Position numbers and translations under genes: made by a program. DNA of 64,000 nucleotides from Actinopolymorpha alba DSM 45243 (GTDB taxonomy: Bacteria > Actinomycetota > Actinomycetes > Propionibacteriales > Actinopolymorphaceae), in contig NZ_KB892779.1 in NCBI RefSeq assembly GCF_000373925.1, forward strand, positions 113,754-177,753, read 5' to 3'. Shown in pieces: positions 45,829-54,037 of this stretch. Each line of letters starts with the position of its first letter. Position 1 is the first letter of the stretch. Below the pieces are notes generated by a model, which made no database searches, was not told the origin of the DNA, and saw nothing but the letters and a program-made list of their open reading frames with translations.

Positions 45829-46725
45829 GTGGCCGGTCTGGCTCCTCCCCTCAATAGGGCGTCACGAGAGTCACCGCCGATGCCGCATGGCCCGCGTACC
45901 CGGGTGTTGGGGATCTTCGCTCATCCGGACGACGAGTCGTTTTTCGCGGGCGCGACGCTCGCGGCCTACGTCGCGGCTGGCTGCGAGGTGCGGCTGATCA
46001 CACTGACCGCGGGTGAGGCCGGCGTGGTGGGCGTCGCCGCCGCGGAGGCCGCCGCCCGTCAGCCGGAGGGTACGGCGATCGAGGCCGCGGCCCGGGCCGG
46101 TGCGGCGAGGTACGCCCGAGCCTGCGCGACGCTGGGGGTCAAGGATTTCGCGGTCGCCGCACTGGGCCGCTGGCGCGACCTCGGGCCGGGGCAGCTGCCA
46201 GGGTCCCTCGCGGCGGCTGAGTTGGCCGAGGTGGCTCGGTATGTCAAGGAAGCCTTGACGCAGCATGCGCCGGACGTGGTGCTCACCTCCGACGAGGACG
46301 GCGTGACCGCGAACCCCGACCACGTCATGGCGCACCGCGCCGTCGTCCAGGCCGTGCGTGATTCCCAGTCCGGCATCGCTTCCTCGCGCCACGTCAAGGC
46401 GCCCTTGACGCTCGGCGCCTGCGTACGGTCACGCGACGTCCAGGTGGCGAGCGACCTCCTCGTGCGGCTCACGCCCGTACGACCGATCGGACAAGGCGGC
46501 GTACGCGGCGTTCCCGACGGTGCGACCGGCCTGACGGAGTTCGAACTACCAGCCGCGACCGGGCAGGCGAAGCGGGCCGCCCTCGACTGCTACGGCGCGG
46601 GCCTTGGCTCGGCCCCGCTCGCGGACCTCGTCGCTGGCCTGCCGAGCGTGGGCGACGGGCTGCTGCTCCGCGCGATCGCGGACGTCGCCGGCCCTGCTCG
46701 CGAGCTGTTCCGCGTTCTGAGCTGA
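45829..46725 (+). CDS. PIG-L family deacetylase
   Basis: This 298-residue zinc-dependent deacetylase of the PIG-L/LmbE fold carries AHPDDE near residues 26-31 (the metal-binding motif) and NPDHVMAHRAVVQA near 162-175 with the third ligand. In actinomycetes such enzymes deacetylate GlcNAc-inositol in mycothiol synthesis (MshB) or mycothiol conjugates (Mca), or other amino sugars. The sequence does not decide between these. GTG 45829 has GAGGTG about ten bases before it; ATG 45880 would give the core fold without the first 17 residues. It lies just after the second insertion element and is convergent with the hydrolase gene. Confidence 0.85.
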   Translation: MAGLAPPLNRASRESPPMPHGPRTRVLGIFAHPDDESFFAGATLAAYVAAGCEVRLITLTAGEAGVVGVAAAEAAARQPEGTAIEAAARAGAARYARACATLGVKDFAVAALGRWRDLGPGQLPGSLAAAELAEVARYVKEALTQHAPDVVLTSDEDGVTANPDHVMAHRAVVQAVRDSQSGIASSRHVKAPLTLGACVRSRDVQVASDLLVRLTPVRPIGQGGVRGVPDGATGLTEFELPAATGQAKRAALDCYGAGLGSAPLADLVAGLPSVGDGLLLRAIADVAGPARELFRVLS

Positions 46726-46762
46726 CTGGCGTACCCGTTTTCCGCGACGGTGGACAGGGCCC

Positions 46763-47608
46763 TCAGTCGCCCGTGATGAGCCAGCGCAGCATCGCCGGGG
46801 TGGCAGCGAAGTGTCCGGCATGCCCGGCCTCGCCGTCCTCGATCAGGTTCGCCGTCGGTATGCGCCCGGCGAGCCAGCGGGCATGGGAGACCGGGATGAC
46901 CGTGTCCTGCGCGCCGTGCCACACCCGGACCGGCGTGGAGATGCCGGCCGGATCGAACCCCCACGGTAAGCCGTACAGAGCGAGTTCGTCGTCGATCCAG
47001 CCGTCCGTGCCGGGCCGGACCGCCTCGGCGAACGCGGCGCCCAGCATCCGTTGGACCTCGGGCTGGGCGAGCACGGCCTGCTCGGCCGGAGGCAGGAGCG
47101 TGGCAAGGCTCTCGGACTCCGCGTCCTCCTCGGCGAACAGCGCCGCGAGTGCCTCGCGCCCGCGCAGGGCCGCCACTGACCCCTTGCGGTTGGCCTCCAT
47201 CATCCCGGCCGTCCAGTCCAGGCCTTCGGCATCGCACGGAGCGGGGCTCGCCAGGGTCGCCACCCGGGTCACCCGCTCGGGGAACCGGGCGGCGAACGCC
47301 AGCGCGTGCGGTCCCCCACCGGACACACCGAACAGCGGGAACCGGTCGAGACCCAGTTCGTCGGCGATCGTCGCGATGTCCTCGGCGGCGTCATGGACGC
47401 ACCGCCCCGAGTTGAGGGTGGATGCCCCGAAACCTGGCCGATCGTAGGTGACGAGCCGCACACCCAACTCGGTGAACAGGGTGTCATCGGGATATCGCGC
47501 CAACCGGCTCATCGGAGTGCCATGGGCGTAGAGCACCGGAATCCCGCCCGGAACTCCCCACTCCTCCACGGCGAGCACCCGATCATCAGCCGTCTTTATC
47601 TCACGCAT
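46763..47608 (-). CDS. Alpha/beta hydrolase
   Basis: This 281-residue protein has the alpha/beta hydrolase fold: YAHGTPMSR forms the oxyanion region, GVSGGGPHALAFAARFPERV the nucleophile elbow with Ser in GVSGG (near residue 96), HGAQDTVIP the acid and GHAGHF the catalytic His. It resembles lipases/esterases and haloperoxidase-like members; the substrate is unknown. TTGAGGGG lies directly upstream of the ATG. It is alone on its strand and downstream of a broken toxin gene. Confidence 0.88.
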   Translation of the reverse strand: MREIKTADDRVLAVEEWGVPGGIPVLYAHGTPMSRLARYPDDTLFTELGVRLVTYDRPGFGASTLNSGRCVHDAAEDIATIADELGLDRFPLFGVSGGGPHALAFAARFPERVTRVATLASPAPCDAEGLDWTAGMMEANRKGSVAALRGREALAALFAEEDAESESLATLLPPAEQAVLAQPEVQRMLGAAFAEAVRPGTDGWIDDELALYGLPWGFDPAGISTPVRVWHGAQDTVIPVSHARWLAGRIPTANLIEDGEAGHAGHFAATPAMLRWLITGD

Positions 47609-47734
47609 CCCCTCAACCTAGTCATCCCACCTCAACCCCACGGACCCGTACGCTCCGGGCGTAACCACGTCGGAAGGTCCGTCCACTTGACCCTTCCGGC
47701 CTAGAGCGGTTTCGATCCTTCGGACAAGTCCGCG

Positions 47735-48148
47735 TCACGGGAGGAGCGTGAAGGCACTGACATGTCTCGGCCGTACGGCAGTGAAATGGCGACGATCGAG
47801 GGTCGCGACCCGAGGAATTCCGAGTCGCTCGGCAACCGCGACAACTGATGCGTCGACCGTGCCAAGAGGAAAGTCCGCGTATTGGCGTACGAGTTCTATG
47901 ACACGTTCAATATCTGCACGGGTGAGGTCGATGACCTCCAGATCGCCACGTGCGATCGATTCTAGGAACGCCGCCTCAGCATCGGCACCTTGGTACTTCT
48001 CCAGGAGCCAGCACACCTCGACGGTGACGGGAGCAGGCACGAGAAGCGGTCCCACGACGGTCGTCAAAGTTCACGGCACGTGCCGTGATGTGGGTCGGAC
48101 CGGTCGGCGACGGCGAAAAAGTGGCCCGGTGTCGACAATCAGTGTCAC
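47735..48148 (-). pseudogene. Decayed PIN-domain (VapC-like) toxin gene
   Basis: GTG 48148 gives VTLIVDTGPLF, the first PIN strand with its catalytic Asp. After the T5 run (48114-48118) the frame shifts to AVADRSDPHHGTCREL, and near 48064 it shifts back to TTVVGPLLVPAPVTVEVCWLLEKY, then DASVVAVAERLGIPRVATLDRRHF to the end. All blocks fit a PIN domain of about 138 codons in order, so one inserted and one lost base have broken it. The intact frame from 48067 (110 residues) lacks the first catalytic Asp. Confidence 0.75.
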
Positions 48149-48204
48149 GCGGATATCTTGCCCCACTAGATGTCTGGGCTACGACACGCCGATGACGGAG
48201 AGTG

Positions 48205-48448
48205 TTAGGGGGCCTCGAAATCGCGGCCGATGTTCTCTCGAATGATCTCTTCGGCGCGCTCTGCGACGGCTCCGCCGGTGTCAATGACGCCAGCGAACAG
48301 AAGTTCGCGCCGCGGCGAGGCCTTCGGTTCGGCCTGTTGTCCAGTCGACACAAGGTCGCGTGCGACGAGTGCGAGGTGCCGTGCCTGCGCCGGAGTCAGC
48401 TGATCAACCAGCGAATGCAGTTCCTCAATACTCAGGTACCGCGCTCAT
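48205..48448 (-). pseudogene. Probable broken antitoxin gene upstream of the PIN gene
   Basis: After ATG 48448 one indel separates the start from a coding-like frame: RYLSIEELHSLVDQLTPAQA, then RHLALVARDLVSTGQQ, SPRRELLFAGVIDTGG and AERAEEIIRENIGRDFEAP to TAA at 48205. The pattern (short, helical, ending in a fold-and-tail region before a PIN gene 56 bases downstream) is that of antitoxins. No ATG, GTG or TTG opens the frame itself, so it is probably inactive. The family is not certain. Confidence 0.5.
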
Positions 48449-48479
48449 GCCCTGAGCATACGAGATCTGCCCCAGACCG

Positions 48480-48699
48480 TCAGCTGACGAACGCCGCGGC
48501 CACGGCGTCCCGGCGCGCAGTCCACCAGGCGAGCCGGGCGGCGTTGGGCTGGAACAGGTGATCGCAGGAGCGGTCGCCCTCGTCGTAGTGCGCGTCGAGC
48601 AGCCACATGCCGGTCAGGGTGTCCCACCAATGCAGGTGCACCCCTGTCCAGCGCGCTCTGCCGGTCGGACCAGAACAACAGCGTCGCCGCCCGGGTCAC
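48480..48699 (-). pseudogene. Small Trp-rich gene, possibly frameshifted
   Basis: GTG 48639-48641 starts a 53-codon frame HLHWWDTLTGMWLLDAHYDE ... WWTARRDAVAAAFVS with a protein-like composition rich in Trp and His. A second frame from GTG 48699, overlapping the hemolysin III stop, reads TRAATLLFWSDRQSALDRG and would join it after one indel near 48645. I do not recognise the family. It could equally be a short intact gene. Confidence 0.35.
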
Positions 48700-48700
48700 C

Positions 48701-49375
48701 TCAGGAGTAGACCGTCATCGAGATGCCGACGTAGTGGGCGATGAACGCCGCGACAGTGAACGCGTGGAACACCTCATGGAACCCGAACCACCGGGGTGAG
48801 GGGTTGGGCTTCTTGGTCGCGTAGATGATCGCCCCCGCCGAATACAGCACCCCGCCCGTCACGATCATCGCGACGATCGCGGCGTTACCGCGGGCGAAGA
48901 AGTCGGGCAGCCAGAACGCCGCGGCCCACCCCAGCGCGACGTACACCGGGACGTACAACCATCGCGGCGCACCCAGCCAGAGCACCCGGAACGCGACGCC
49001 GACGAGCGCCCCGGCCCACACCAGGGTCAACAGGATCTGGGCGCTGGTGCGGTCGAGCAGCAGCAACGTGAACGGCGTGTAGGTGCCGGCGATGATCAGG
49101 AAGATGTTGGCATGGTCAAGCCGGCGCAGGATGGCGACCGCGCGCGGCGACCAATGTCCCCGGTGATAGAGCGCACTGACCCCGAAGAGCAGCGCCGCCG
49201 TGACCGCGAAGATCGCCGTCGCCACCTTGGCCTTCAGCGTCGGCGCGAGCAGGACGATCACGATGCCGGAGATCACCGCGAGCGGGAAGGTGCCGGCGTG
49301 GAGCCAGCCGCGCATCTTGGGTTTGACGGTCTGCGCGACGTCATGAACGGCGCCGCTGATGTCCGGCATGTGCAT
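48701..49375 (-). CDS. trhA: Hemolysin III family membrane protein (TrhA/YqfA-like)
   Basis: This protein of about 224 residues has seven membrane helices and belongs to the hemolysin III / PAQR-related family. LLFGVSALYHRGHWSP and RRLDHANIFLIIAGTYTPF carry the conserved Ser/His and Asp-His-Ala motifs, and FHEVFHAFTVAAFIAHYVG the final His pair, likely a metal site. Some bacterial members take part in membrane-lipid energy homeostasis. ATG 49375 is chosen because GGGAGG lies five bases before it; a longer frame reaches 49444. Confidence 0.9.
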   Translation of the reverse strand: MHMPDISGAVHDVAQTVKPKMRGWLHAGTFPLAVISGIVIVLLAPTLKAKVATAIFAVTAALLFGVSALYHRGHWSPRAVAILRRLDHANIFLIIAGTYTPFTLLLLDRTSAQILLTLVWAGALVGVAFRVLWLGAPRWLYVPVYVALGWAAAFWLPDFFARGNAAIVAMIVTGGVLYSAGAIIYATKKPNPSPRWFGFHEVFHAFTVAAFIAHYVGISMTVYS

Positions 49376-49470
49376 GGCGCCTCCCGCGTTCGAGATGTGT
49401 CGGGACCGAGGATACGGCGGAGCAACGAACGCCGTCTCACACACGTTCCATACTCACCGGCGCTCCGTGC

Positions 49471-51117
49471 TCACTGTCTATCCATGTTGACTCGACCCTG
49501 GTCGACATGGAGTACGTGGGTGGGCCGGATCGCCTCGAACAGTCTACGGTCGTGGGTGGCGAGCACCAGGGTCCCGTCGTACGCCGTCAGCGCCTGCTCG
49601 AGTTGCTCGACCGCGGGCAGGTCGAGGTGGTTGGTCGGCTCGTCGAGGACCAGCAGGTTGGCCTGCCGCGCGACGAGCAACGCCAGGTCGGCGCGGGTGC
49701 GCTCACCAGGTGAGAGGGAGCCGGTCCTACGCAGGACGTCGTCGGCTCCGAGCCCGAACTTCGCCAGCAGGGTCCGCGCCTCCGTCTCGTCCAGGCTGGT
49801 CTCCTGGCGGAAGGCGTCGAGGAGTACGACGTCGGGCGCGACGCCGCGGCGTACCTGATCGATCTCGCCGAGGACGACGCCATGGCCGAGCCACCGATCC
49901 CCCGCGGTCGGTGTGAGCTGGCCGAGCAGTACGGCGATCAGCGTCGACTTGCCCGAGCCGTTCGGGCCGACCAGCGCGAGCCGGTCGCCGTACCTGATGT
50001 CGAGGTCCACCGGTCCGAGCCGGAACGCCCCGCGCTCGACGACCACGCCCGACAGCCCGGCCACCCGGTCGCCGCTGCGGGACTTCTGGTCGAGGTGGAG
50101 GCGCAGCTCCCACGGGGTGCGCGGCTCGTCGACGGCTTCGTTGCGGTCCAGCCGCTCCACGGACCGCAGCGCGCGGGCGGCACCCGCACCGGTCGACTGG
50201 CTCTTCTGGGTGTGGAAGTGCTTCACATGCTTGTCGTTGTCGGACGGGCGCTGCGCGCGGGCCGCGCCTGACCGCGCCCATTCCCGGGCCCGCCTGGCCT
50301 GGTCGACCAGCGCGGACCGTTTCGCGGTGTAGGTGTCGTACGCCTCCTGCGCCCGACTCCTCGCCCGGGCACGTTCCTCGACGTACGCCGCGAACCCACC
50401 GCTGTAAAGGTGGCCTTGACGGCTGAACTCGTCGATTTCCAGGACGTCGGTCGCGACCTTCTCCAGGAACGCCCGGTCGTGCGACACGATGACAAGGCCA
50501 CCTTGACGCCCGGCGAGGAAGTCCTCCAGCCGCCGAAGGCCGTCCAGGTCGAGGTCGTTGGTGGGTTCGTCGAGCAGGAGTACGTCGTGGCGGGCGAGCA
50601 GCACCGACGCGAGGGCCAGCCTCCCCAGCTGGCCGCCGGAGAGGGCCTGGGTCAAGCCGTCCATCCGGTCGGGGTGAAGCCCCAGGTCGGCCAGAACCGC
50701 GGCCGCCCGGGTCTCGAAGTCCGCCGCGCCGAGCGCGAGATAGCGCTCGAGAGCGAGTGCGTAGCGGTCGTCGGCGCCGGCTTCCTCCCCGGCGAGCGCG
50801 GTGGTCGCGGCGGTCAGCTCGGCGTCCGCGGCGGCGACGCCGGTACGCCGCGCGAGGTATCCCGCGATCGTCTCCCCTGGCCTGGCGTCCCGCTCCTGCG
50901 GGAGCAGCCCCACCGAGGCGGTGGCAGGGTGGCGTTCGACCGAACCCTCCTCAGGTGCCAGCTCGCCGGCCATCGCCCGCAGGAGGGTGGTCTTGCCGAC
51001 CCCGTTGGGGCCAACGACGCAGAGCCGGTCGCCGGGGGCGACGGTTGCGGAGATCCCGCCAAGGACGGGTAGCGGGCCGAGATGAAGCTGAACATCGTGA
51101 GCGACGAGAGAAGACAT
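49471..51117 (-). CDS. ABC-F family ATP-binding protein
   Basis: This 548-residue soluble protein has two ABC domains and no membrane part. Walker A motifs are GPNGVGKTT (near 36-44) and GPNGSGKST (near 360), the signatures are LSGGQLGR and LSPGERTR, and Walker B runs are LLLDEPTNDLD and LVLDEPTNHLD. The linker (residues 240-320) is basic and helical and would reach into the ribosomal exit site. ABC-F proteins protect ribosomes from antibiotics or relieve stalling; the sequence resembles actinomycete ABC-F genes, some of which give resistance. The drug, if any, is not readable. A hairpin lies 23 bases upstream of the ATG. Confidence 0.9.
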   Translation of the reverse strand: MSSLVAHDVQLHLGPLPVLGGISATVAPGDRLCVVGPNGVGKTTLLRAMAGELAPEEGSVERHPATASVGLLPQERDARPGETIAGYLARRTGVAAADAELTAATTALAGEEAGADDRYALALERYLALGAADFETRAAAVLADLGLHPDRMDGLTQALSGGQLGRLALASVLLARHDVLLLDEPTNDLDLDGLRRLEDFLAGRQGGLVIVSHDRAFLEKVATDVLEIDEFSRQGHLYSGGFAAYVEERARARSRAQEAYDTYTAKRSALVDQARRAREWARSGAARAQRPSDNDKHVKHFHTQKSQSTGAGAARALRSVERLDRNEAVDEPRTPWELRLHLDQKSRSGDRVAGLSGVVVERGAFRLGPVDLDIRYGDRLALVGPNGSGKSTLIAVLLGQLTPTAGDRWLGHGVVLGEIDQVRRGVAPDVVLLDAFRQETSLDETEARTLLAKFGLGADDVLRRTGSLSPGERTRADLALLVARQANLLVLDEPTNHLDLPAVEQLEQALTAYDGTLVLATHDRRLFEAIRPTHVLHVDQGRVNMDRQ

Positions 51118-51139
51118 GCTGCTCCGGGAAGCCGAACAC

Positions 51140-51157
51140 GGCCGGCATGGTCCGGCC
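51140..51157 (-). promoter_or_regulatory. Hairpin in the leader of the ABC-F gene
   Basis: GGCCGG (51140-51145) and CCGGCC (51152-51157) pair over six bases, just upstream of the ABC-F start. A short frame from ATG 51175 (MTLAHPGRTMPAVFGF) runs through the hairpin and over the gene start. Leader-peptide control is known for some ABC-F genes, so this is a candidate attenuator, with little direct proof. Confidence 0.3.
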
Positions 51158-51302
51158 TGGGTGAGCGAGAGTCATGTGACAGCTCTGCTCAGATGCTCAC
51201 CGGCACAGCCTTCCTGGATCAGTCAGAAACCTCGGACTGGATCGACCGTACCAGCCACCGGTGCGAGATGAGTACCGCAAATCCGAACCCGACCAGCACC
51301 AC

Positions 51303-52028
51303 TCACCCCCTGGCCGGCGGCTGTGGGTCACGTGAGACCAGGCCGCATTCGTAGCCGAGGATCACCGCCTGCACGCGATCGCGGAGTTGGAGCTTTGCGA
51401 ATATCCGCCCGATGTGGGTGCGTACCGTGCCGGCGGACAGGTACATCTCCTGTGCGATCTCAGTGTTGGACCGGCCGCGGGCGATCAGCGTCAGGACCTC
51501 CAGCTCCCGGGCGGTCAGAACGTTCAGCCGGTCGAGCTGCGGCGGTGCTGCCACCGGGGCCTGGTCGAGGAAGTGGGTGATGAGCCGGCGGGTGATGCTG
51601 GGGCTGGTCACCGCCTCACCGGAGGCGACGACGCGTACGGCGGACAGCAGGTCGTCGGTGAGCGTGTCCTTGAGCAGGAACCCACTCGCGCCGGCCCGCA
51701 ACGCGTCATAGACGTACTCGTCCAGGTCGAACGTCGTGAGGATGAGCACCTTCGGCAGGCCCGGGCCGCACGGGTCAGCGGACTTCGAGCGGATGTGACG
51801 GGTGGCCTCGACCCCGTCCATACCCGGCATTCGAACGTCCATCAGCACCACGTCCGGGCGGGTCCGACGCACGACTGCCACGCCCTCCTTGCCGTCGGCG
51901 GCTTCACCGACCACCTCGATGTCGTCGGTCACCTCGAAGATCATCCGGAACGCGGTCCGCAGCAGGTCCTGATCATCCACGACCACGACGCGGATCCGCC
52001 GGCTGGTGCTGAGGGAGCCGTCGGTCAC
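51303..52028 (-). CDS. Two-component response regulator, NarL/LuxR type
   Basis: This 241-residue regulator has a receiver domain (residues 11-135) with the acidic pair in VVVVDDQDLLR, the phosphorylated Asp in VVLMDVRMPGMDGVEA and the Lys in GFLLKDTLTDDLL. The C-terminal LuxR helix-turn-helix is LTARELEVLTLIARGRSNTEIAQEM ... TVRTHIGRIFAKLQLRDRVQA. Its start overlaps the stop of the sensor kinase gene (GTGA-type), so they are made together. It probably controls the divergent lipoprotein/ABC operon beyond the kinase gene, which is inference from position. Confidence 0.95.
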   Translation of the reverse strand: MTDGSLSTSRRIRVVVVDDQDLLRTAFRMIFEVTDDIEVVGEAADGKEGVAVVRRTRPDVVLMDVRMPGMDGVEATRHIRSKSADPCGPGLPKVLILTTFDLDEYVYDALRAGASGFLLKDTLTDDLLSAVRVVASGEAVTSPSITRRLITHFLDQAPVAAPPQLDRLNVLTARELEVLTLIARGRSNTEIAQEMYLSAGTVRTHIGRIFAKLQLRDRVQAVILGYECGLVSRDPQPPARG

Positions 52029-53389
52029 GCCGGCGCGCCCAACGAGGCGGGCGCGCTGATCGGCTCGCTTCCGCCAGCTTCTTCGCGATGCAGGGGTAGC
52101 CGTGCCCGCACGACGAAACCTCCTTGTGGGCCAGGCCCCGTGGTCAGTTCCCCGCCGAACAGCTTGACGCGTTCGGCGATGCCGCGTAGTCCGTTGCCCG
52201 CCTCGACTGGCTGGTGGACCGGCCGGCCAGCACCGTCGTCAGTCACCTCGACCTCCACGTGATCGGGCACGAATGCCAGGCGTACGCCGGCCTGCGCGTG
52301 GGCGCCGGCGTGCTTGAGGGTGTTGGTGAGCGCTTCCTGGACGATCCGGTAGGCGGAGAGGTCGAGCCCGGCGGGAAGGGCGACCGGATCACCCTCGACA
52401 TCGAAACGGACCGTCATGCCGGCCCCGCGTACGCGGTCGACCAGGGCGGGCAGTTGACCGACTCCAGGTTGCGGCGAACGTACGTGGTCGTCGTCGGAGT
52501 CGGGTCGGACAGCCCCGAGCAACTGGCGCATTTCCGCGAGCGAAGTCCGACCCACCGTGATGACCTCCCGCATGGCCTGCGCACTCAGGTCGGGCCGCCG
52601 GTGCTGCGCGGCGACCGCCGCCTGCGCCTGCGCGACGATGACCGACAGGCTGTGCGCGATCACGTCGTGCATCTCCCGAGTGAGCCGCGCGCGCTCGGCG
52701 GCCGCGGCGAGCGCGGCGCGCTGGTCACGCTCCCGCTCCAGGTCCGCGGCGTGTTGGATCACGACTCGCAGGTGTTCTCGACGGCTGCGAACGCCCTCGC
52801 CCCAGGCGAAGGCGAGCACGAGGATGAGCATGATGCTGAGTCCGCTGCCGGCCGCCTCGCCGAGCAGGGTGAGAGCGGATCGTGGCGGCCCGGCGAGCTC
52901 ATTGCCGGCACGTGCGGCCTCGAGCAGGTCCTCCTTGCTGACGGCCGCACCTAGGAACGAGACCTTGCCACCGAGGACCCCGGGTCGGGTGAGGTTGACG
53001 AGATTGACGACGTATGTGCTGGCCAGAACGCCGCCGAGCGCGACCCTGGGAATCCAGCGCGACTGGATGCGGCTGGCCAGCGTGTAGAGGATGATCGGCA
53101 CCGCGAGGTCGAGCGGCTGCAGCGGCACGTAGGGGTCCAACGCATGTGCTGTCGCACCGATGACCGCCAGCAGGAGCGCCGGCAACGGCCAGCGATGCCG
53201 GACGAGGAGCCCGACGACCAGCATCGCCCCAAAGAGCCACCACGTCAGCGCCGCCTGGTCGGCCGCGGTCGAGCCGGGGCGTCCGGTGTGGGCGGTGGAC
53301 AGGAGCGCCAGGACGAGCGCCACGACGGCGTCGACTACCAGTGCCCGCTGCGAGCGGAGAACACGGCGTACCTCACCGACGTGGGACAT
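52025..53389 (-). CDS. Sensor histidine kinase, NarL/DesK-type
   Basis: This 454-residue kinase has an N-terminal membrane region of about four to six helices (residues 15-200), a coiled dimerisation helix and a HisKA_3 domain with the phosphorylated His in REMHDVIAHSLSVIVAQAQAA (near 240). The ATPase domain follows (QEALTNTLKHAGA, DDGAGRPV, GNGLRGIAERVKLFGG). There is almost no extracellular loop, so it probably senses the membrane or works with another protein. A TACGAT box lies six bases before the ATG, so the message is probably leaderless. It is divergent from the lipoprotein/ABC operon. Confidence 0.94.
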   Translation of the reverse strand: MSHVGEVRRVLRSQRALVVDAVVALVLALLSTAHTGRPGSTAADQAALTWWLFGAMLVVGLLVRHRWPLPALLLAVIGATAHALDPYVPLQPLDLAVPIILYTLASRIQSRWIPRVALGGVLASTYVVNLVNLTRPGVLGGKVSFLGAAVSKEDLLEAARAGNELAGPPRSALTLLGEAAGSGLSIMLILVLAFAWGEGVRSRREHLRVVIQHAADLERERDQRAALAAAAERARLTREMHDVIAHSLSVIVAQAQAAVAAQHRRPDLSAQAMREVITVGRTSLAEMRQLLGAVRPDSDDDHVRSPQPGVGQLPALVDRVRGAGMTVRFDVEGDPVALPAGLDLSAYRIVQEALTNTLKHAGAHAQAGVRLAFVPDHVEVEVTDDGAGRPVHQPVEAGNGLRGIAERVKLFGGELTTGPGPQGGFVVRARLPLHREEAGGSEPISAPASLGAPA

Positions 53390-53395
53390 GGGCTC

Positions 53396-53401
53396 ATCGT
53401 A
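53396..53401 (-). promoter_or_regulatory. -10 box of a leaderless kinase promoter
   Basis: On the minus strand TACGAT is six bases before the kinase ATG (53389). The 141-base divergent region 53390-53530 would carry the promoters of both operons. Confidence 0.45.
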
Positions 53402-53530
53402 GGAACACCGCTGGGCTTAGACATCGGACTCAGCTCGTACGCCGCATCGGAGCGCGCTCGTACACCACGCCGCGAAGACCGGACCGCACACAGACGCCAC
53501 CCGCATGCGGGGCGAGGCACGGTGTTCGCC

Positions 53531-54037
53531 ATGAGAATTCTTCTTCGGTACGGCGCCGCCGTGGTGCTGGTCGCCGCGTTGAGCGGGTGTGGCTCAGGCG
53601 GCTCGGGTGAGGCGGGGGCTGGCTCCGACCAGATGAGCGACGCGCAGGTCCTGGGGATCGGCAAGGAACTCGCGCAGTGCATTCGCCAGAACGGCATACC
53701 GGACTTCCCTGACCCGAGCGTGCGGGACGGCACGCTCGCAATGCCTGAGAACCAGCCCGAGGCAGCGCTCGACAAGGCGATGGAGGCATGCCGGACGATC
53801 GCGGCCAAGCTCCCGCAGTCCGCCGACAGCGAAGACATCTCGGCCGACGACATCGTGAAGTTGCGGAAGTGGGCTCGGTGCCTGCGGGCGAATGGTGTGC
53901 CGGAGTGGCCCGACCCCAAGGGCGACGGCAGCTTCCCGATCAAAGACACGGCCCTGGACGGCAAGTCCGAACGGCTGCTCCGCGCCCGCAAGGAATGTGA
54001 CCAGTACTGGGACAAGGGTTGGTGGCGCGTCTCATGA
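53531..54037 (+). CDS. Lipoprotein with duplicated CxRxNGxPxxPDP motif
   Basis: This 168-residue protein has a lipoprotein signal ending in LSGC (Cys20). The mature part holds two related units: Cys50 starts [13 protein letters not shown] and Cys87 closes the first; Cys117 starts [13 protein letters not shown] and Cys156 closes the second. The equal spacing (37 and 39 residues) suggests one disulfide in each unit and an origin by duplication. No known domain name comes to mind, although secreted actinobacterial proteins with this motif occur next to similar transporters. It overlaps the adaptor gene (ATGA), so it works with that transporter, perhaps as its sensor or outer part. Confidence 0.8.
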   Translation: MRILLRYGAAVVLVAALSGCGSGGSGEAGAGSDQMSDAQVLGIGKELAQCIRQNGIPDFPDPSVRDGTLAMPENQPEAALDKAMEACRTIAAKLPQSADSEDISADDIVKLRKWARCLRANGVPEWPDPKGDGSFPIKDTALDGKSERLLRARKECDQYWDKGWWRVS

